Positions 6,094 to 8,433 of a DNA stretch of 8,433 nt are shown here, one piece after another; within the stretch, counting starts at the first letter, position 1, and the number at the start of each line of letters is the position of its first letter. A program made the translations under genes and the position numbers. The notes beneath the pieces are model-generated. The model searched no databases. It had not been told where the DNA came from and saw only the letters and a list, made by a program, of their open reading frames with translations. This DNA is from DATCTV01 sp964400685 (GTDB lineage: Bacteria; Desulfobacterota; Desulfomonilia; UBA1062), in contig CAYNVT010000159.1 in NCBI GenBank assembly GCA_964400685.1, forward strand, positions 1 to 8,433, written 5' to 3'.

Positions 6094-7665
6094 ATGCCAA
6101 AAATCGAGAGGGTACTTATAAGCGTTACAGACAAGGCCGGAATCGCCGCTTTTGCAAAAGACCTTGCTTCCTTCGGAGTGGAAATAATATCAACCGGAGG
6201 AACCGCGAAAATGCTCAGGGAGAGCGGGCTCACGGTAATAGACATATCTGACTTCACCGGTTTTCCCGAGATGATGGACGGCAGGCTCAAGACCCTGCAT
6301 CCGAAAGTTCACGGCGGCATGCTTGCTCTCAGAAACAACCCCGGGCATGCGGCATCGATGAAGGAGCACGGCATAAAGCCGATTGACATGCTTGTCGTAA
6401 ACCTCTACCGCTTCGAAGATACCGTCGCCAAGGGTGCTGAACTGCATGAGGCAATAGAGAATATCGACATCGGCGGACCGGCAATGCTTCGCGCCGCATC
6501 AAAAAACTACGAATTCGTGAGCGTCGTAACGGACCCGGCGGACTATGCACCCATCATCGAAGAAATGACTGCGTCCGGAGGAGCCGTCAGCTCAAAAACC
6601 AACTTCAACCTTGCCAGAAAGGCTTTCTCCCTGACCGCCCGCTATGATGCCGCCATTTCGAATCATCTTCAGGGCATAGATGTGGAGGAAGGTCAGTTCC
6701 CTCTTACGTATACCGTGCAGTTCAACCGCAGGCAGATAATGAGATACGGCGAGAACCCGCATCAGAAGGCTGCTTTCTATGCCGAGACAAAAATCGACCA
6801 GCCTTCTATTGCAACAGCGGAACAGCTCTGGGGCAAAGAGCTTTCGTACAACAATATCATGGACTCGGATGCCGCTCTTGATATGATAATGGACTTCGAC
6901 AAACCTGCGTGTGTTATACTGAAGCATTCCAATCCTTGCGGGGCCGCTCAGTCGGATTCATCACTTGCCGAAGCCTACATGAATGCTTTTGCAGTCGACA
7001 AGGTAAGCGCATTCGGGGGCATAGTGGGACTGAACAGGGTGGTCGATGCCGAGACCGCCAGGGCGATTGGAGAGGTTTTCACCGAGGTCGTCGTTGCACC
7101 CGGTTATACCGATGAGGCCTTGAAAATTCTTGAAGAAAAGAAAAATATCAGACTCCTGAACGTCCCCGAAATACTTGCAGGTCCCAGCGCCAAAAAGCAG
7201 ATGGCATCAACTCGAAGGGTTGTAGGCGGGCTTCTCCTCCAGGACAGGGATATGGGGACCATTGACCTCAAGAATGCAAAGGTCGTCACAAAAAGAGCCC
7301 CTACCGCGGAAGAGCTTGAAGCGCTTCAGTTCGCCTGGCGCATAGTGAAGTTCGTAAAGTCGAACGCCGTTGTCTATGCCTCAAAGAATCAGCTCATAGG
7401 CGTCGGCGCAGGACAGATGAGCCGTGTCGATTCCTCAAGGCTTGCGATCCTGAAGGCAGGGAATGCAGGACTTTCGCTCAAGGGTTCGGTCGTTGCATCT
7501 GATGCTTTCTTCCCGTTCAGGGACGGGATCGATGAGGCTGCGGGCGCTGGTGCAACTGCGGTTGTACAGCCCGGCGGCTCGGTACGCGACGAGGAAGTTA
7601 TCGAAGCGGCGAATGAACATAATATGGCAATGATTTTCACGGGAATGCGGCATTTCCGCCATTAG
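6094..7665 (+). CDS. purH: Bifunctional AICAR transformylase / IMP cyclohydrolase
   Basis: Performs the last two steps of de novo purine synthesis: formylation of AICAR from 10-formyltetrahydrofolate, then ring closure to IMP. At 523 aa it is full length. The N-terminal cyclohydrolase domain (about 1-195, MGS-like fold) shows STGGTAKML at 33-41, DGRLKTLHPKVHGG at 62-75 and NIDIGGPAMLRAASKN at 123-138. The C-terminal transformylase domain has RYGENPHQ at 217-224 and KHSNPCGAA at 277-285, whose Lys277-His278 pair corresponds to the catalytic Lys-His of the family. FRDGIDEAAGAGATAVVQPGGS (475-496, split here by description) closes the folate/AICAR site, and the protein ends in the typical GMRHFRH. 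The ATG has a strong AAGGAG site 5 bases upstream. It follows the unknown gene by 39 bp, and its stop codon abuts a structured repeat element. Confidence 0.98.
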   Translation: MPKIERVLISVTDKAGIAAFAKDLASFGVEIISTGGTAKMLRESGLTVIDISDFTGFPEMMDGRLKTLHPKVHGGMLALRNNPGHAASMKEHGIKPIDMLVVNLYRFEDTVAKGAELHEAIENIDIGGPAMLRAASKNYEFVSVVTDPADYAPIIEEMTASGGAVSSKTNFNLARKAFSLTARYDAAISNHLQGIDVEEGQFPLTYTVQFNRRQIMRYGENPHQKAAFYAETKIDQPSIATAEQLWGKELSYNNIMDSDAALDMIMDFDKPACVILKHSNPCGAAQSDSSLAEAYMNAFAVDKVSAFGGIVGLNRVVDAETARAIGEVFTEVVVAPGYTDEALKILEEKKNIRLLNVPEILAGPSAKKQMASTRRVVGGLLLQDRDMGTIDLKNAKVVTKRAPTAEELEALQFAWRIVKFVKSNAVVYASKNQLIGVGAGQMSRVDSSRLAILKAGNAGLSLKGSVVASDAFFPFRDGIDEAAGAGATAVVQPGGSVRDEEVIEAANEHNMAMIFTGMRHFRH

Positions 7666-7788
7666 TTTTGCTTCGCATTCAAGCCCTGTCGTTGTCGGCT
7701 GCGTCGGAACGCTCCTCAGCATACGTTAAAGTATGCCTGCGTCGCTTCCTCTTGGCCTCCTCGACATCATCTTGAATGCAAAGCAAAA
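7666..7788. repeat. Palindromic element: 18-bp terminal inverted repeats around a concentric hairpin
   Basis: TTTTGCTTCGCATTCAAG at 7666-7683 is the reverse complement of 7771-7788 at 17 of 18 positions. The exact centre of this pair (7727) coincides with a perfect inner hairpin, GCATAC at 7719-7724 and GTATGC at 7731-7736 with loop GTTAAA. Between outer and inner stems only short patches pair, for example TGTCG near 7687 with CGACA near 7762. The whole unit is thus one long imperfect hairpin. It begins at the base right after the purH stop. It has no T-run after the stem, so it is not a standard intrinsic terminator, although it could stabilise or end the purH transcript. It resembles non-autonomous palindromic intergenic repeats, but copy number cannot be judged from this window. 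Confidence 0.65.
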
Positions 7789-7926
7789 CTTTATAAAGAA
7801 CTCGATTAAAACAGCAACCCGCGTCGTTTCGCGGTCTGCTTTGATTTGGGCTATTGACGGCCCTCACCCTACGGGCGCATCTTCGATGCGTCAATTTTCG
7901 TGAAGCGAAAATTTGTTATAACGCCC
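7789..7926. repeat. Block of short stem-loops with no coding signal
   Basis: This stretch holds several inverted repeats in a row. CTTTATAAAG (7789-7798) is a perfect palindrome. CCGCG and CGCGG pair around TCGTTT (near 7819-7834). GCCC and GGGC pair at 7860-7863 and 7873-7876. CGCATC and GATGCG (7876-7890) form a tight 6-bp hairpin with a TTC loop. AATTTTCG and CGAAAATT (7893-7913) form an 8-bp stem with loop TGAAG. TTGACG at 7854-7859 also pairs perfectly with CGTCAA at 7889-7894, enclosing two of these hairpins. GGGC at 7848-7851 could pair with GCCC at 7923-7926 to close the block. It may be part of the same repeat as the adjacent palindromic element, or a structured RNA. No function is assigned. 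Confidence 0.5.
7893..7913. repeat. Perfect 8-bp stem-loop
   Basis: AATTTTCG (7893-7900), loop TGAAG, CGAAAATT (7906-7913). The AT-rich outer and GC inner pairs give a stable hairpin, but the downstream sequence TGTTATAAC is not a T-tract, so terminator activity is doubtful. Confidence 0.55.
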
Positions 7927-7943
7927 TGTAATAAATTTGTTAT
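7909..7943 (+). repeat. Direct repeat AAATTTGTTAT, two copies 24 bp apart
   Basis: AAATTTGTTAT occurs at 7909-7919 and again at 7933-7943. The pair straddles the right edge of the stem-loop block and the change to AT-rich sequence. It could be a target-type duplication, a regulator site, or chance in AT-rich DNA. Confidence 0.35.
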
Positions 7944-7965
7944 TTTATAGATTCAGGAGACCGAT

Positions 7966-8325
7966 ATGAAAAACACTAAATCCATACATTTTATCTGTGT
8001 AATTGCACTAATGATTATGACCATACCGCTATGGTCATATATTATAAGCGGACCTGCTTTATGGCAGGACATTGTTATCATCCCTTGTTGTTTGATTGCA
8101 GTTGGATACTGGATGATGATCATTTTCAATTTCGATGGAATAAGAGATAATTATATTTCAAATAATAAAAAGTTTAAAAATCTACAGCCCGCTGACATCA
8201 AGAAGGAACATCGGAAATTGAAAGTTATAGGAACCGGTTTCACAATTTCTCTATCACTCATTGCTATTGCAACCACGATAGATATCATACTGGTTCATAT
8301 ATTACATCTGTCCCCAAAACATTAA
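7966..8325 (+). CDS. Small membrane protein of unknown function, three predicted helices
   Basis: A 119-aa protein I do not recognise. Three hydrophobic segments are visible: about 8-28 (HFICVIALMIMTIPLWSYII), 32-54 (a run including DIVIIPCCLIAVGYWMMIIF), and 90-114 (a run including ISLSLIAIATTIDIILVHIL). A charged linker of about 35 residues, FDGIRDNYISNNKKFKNLQP and on through KKEHRKLK, lies between helices 2 and 3. It is Lys-rich and so is probably cytoplasmic by the positive-inside rule. The start ATG has a good ribosome site, AGGAGA, 5 bases upstream. Codon use is clearly more AT-rich than in purH and purC, which may mean acquisition from elsewhere or relaxed constraint. Its neighbour on the left is the structured intergenic block, so it is probably transcribed independently, but no convincing promoter was found. 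Within codons 17-25 lies a perfect 10-bp stem-loop. Confidence 0.72.
   Translation: MKNTKSIHFICVIALMIMTIPLWSYIISGPALWQDIVIIPCCLIAVGYWMMIIFNFDGIRDNYISNNKKFKNLQPADIKKEHRKLKVIGTGFTISLSLIAIATTIDIILVHILHLSPKH
8016..8039 (+). repeat. Perfect 10-bp stem-loop inside the membrane-protein gene
   Basis: TATGACCATA (8016-8025), loop CCGC, TATGGTCATA (8030-8039). It starts about 50 bases into the coding region and encodes part of the first membrane helix. A 10-bp perfect stem with a 4-base loop is uncommon by chance, and it could slow early translation or bind a dimeric regulator. Confidence 0.6.
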
Positions 8326-8433
8326 ATGGAAACATTCTGGTTTCAGCATTGCAAAATTTCATCTTTACAATAACTCTTTTTTTATTGACCTCTCAAGTTA
8401 ACTGTTGCATGTATTAAACTACTTTGAATAATA

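Noticed and set aside
7666..7798. Intrinsic terminator for purH
   Set aside because: The stem is long and imperfect and is followed by AAAACTTTATAAAG rather than a T-run, so a classic rho-independent terminator is not supported.
7679..7894. 71-codon minus-strand reading frame across the palindromic region, Arg-rich product
   Set aside because: It lies wholly in inverted-repeat DNA, has no evident ribosome site, and its product looks like translated repeat sequence. I treat it as spurious.
7847..7926. Cloverleaf-like folding suggesting a tRNA
   Set aside because: There is no T-loop TTCRA motif, the would-be anticodon loop has 3 bases, and no acceptor stem of 7 good pairs forms.
7847..7926. 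Integron attC site (GTTATAAC next to GCCC)
   Set aside because: The core does not fit GTTRRRY or RYYYAAC, the opposite end lacks a partner box, and there is no integrase or cassette series.
8405..8433. Promoter TTGCAT with a 16-17 base spacer and AATAAT/ATAATA at the right edge
   Set aside because: AT-rich sequence makes such matches likely by chance, and the downstream gene is outside the window.

Overview
The window is an ordinary stretch of bacterial chromosome carrying one-carbon/threonine and purine housekeeping genes, followed by a structured intergenic element and a small AT-rich orphan gene. The best lineage clue is the threonine synthase. It is a long (about 460 aa) form with an N-terminal zinc ribbon and closely resembles, from memory, those of Desulfovibrio-like sulfate reducers. 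I therefore infer a Desulfobacterota (deltaproteobacterial) or related anaerobe, but the sequence alone does not prove this.

Layout. Bases 1-2721 are a minus-strand cluster transcribed thrC > metK > ahcY; ahcY runs off the left edge. It covers threonine synthesis, S-adenosylmethionine (SAM) synthesis and S-adenosylhomocysteine removal. A compact divergent promoter region (about 2722-2836) with dyad symmetries separates thrC from purC. purC (2837-3730, +) is followed after 1 base by a predicted lipoprotein alpha/beta hydrolase (3732-4688). A convergent CoA-pyrophosphatase-type Nudix hydrolase (4726-5403, -) comes next. Then come a divergent gene of unknown function (5464-6054, +) and purH (6094-7665, +), which may be co-transcribed.

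Bases 7666-7965 (300 bp) hold no convincing gene but are rich in inverted repeats. There is a 123-bp element with near-perfect 18-bp terminal inverted repeats and a concentric central hairpin, then a second block of short stem-loops up to about 7926. A 119-aa predicted three-helix membrane protein (7966-8325, +) follows, visibly more AT-rich than the rest of the window, with a perfect 10-bp stem-loop in its 5' coding region. Bases 8326-8433 show only AT-rich sequence with no supported gene.

How the genes fit together: MetK makes SAM and AhcY hydrolyses the S-adenosylhomocysteine left after methyl transfer. ThrC draws on the homoserine pool from which methionine is also made. PurC and PurH catalyse step 8 and the last two steps of de novo purine synthesis. 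The lipoprotein hydrolase, Nudix enzyme and orphan proteins have no evident link to these pathways. I see no defence system, CRISPR array, integrase, toxin-antitoxin pair or other novel multigene system. The least explained content is the structured block at 7666-7926, the unknown protein before purH, and the small membrane protein.
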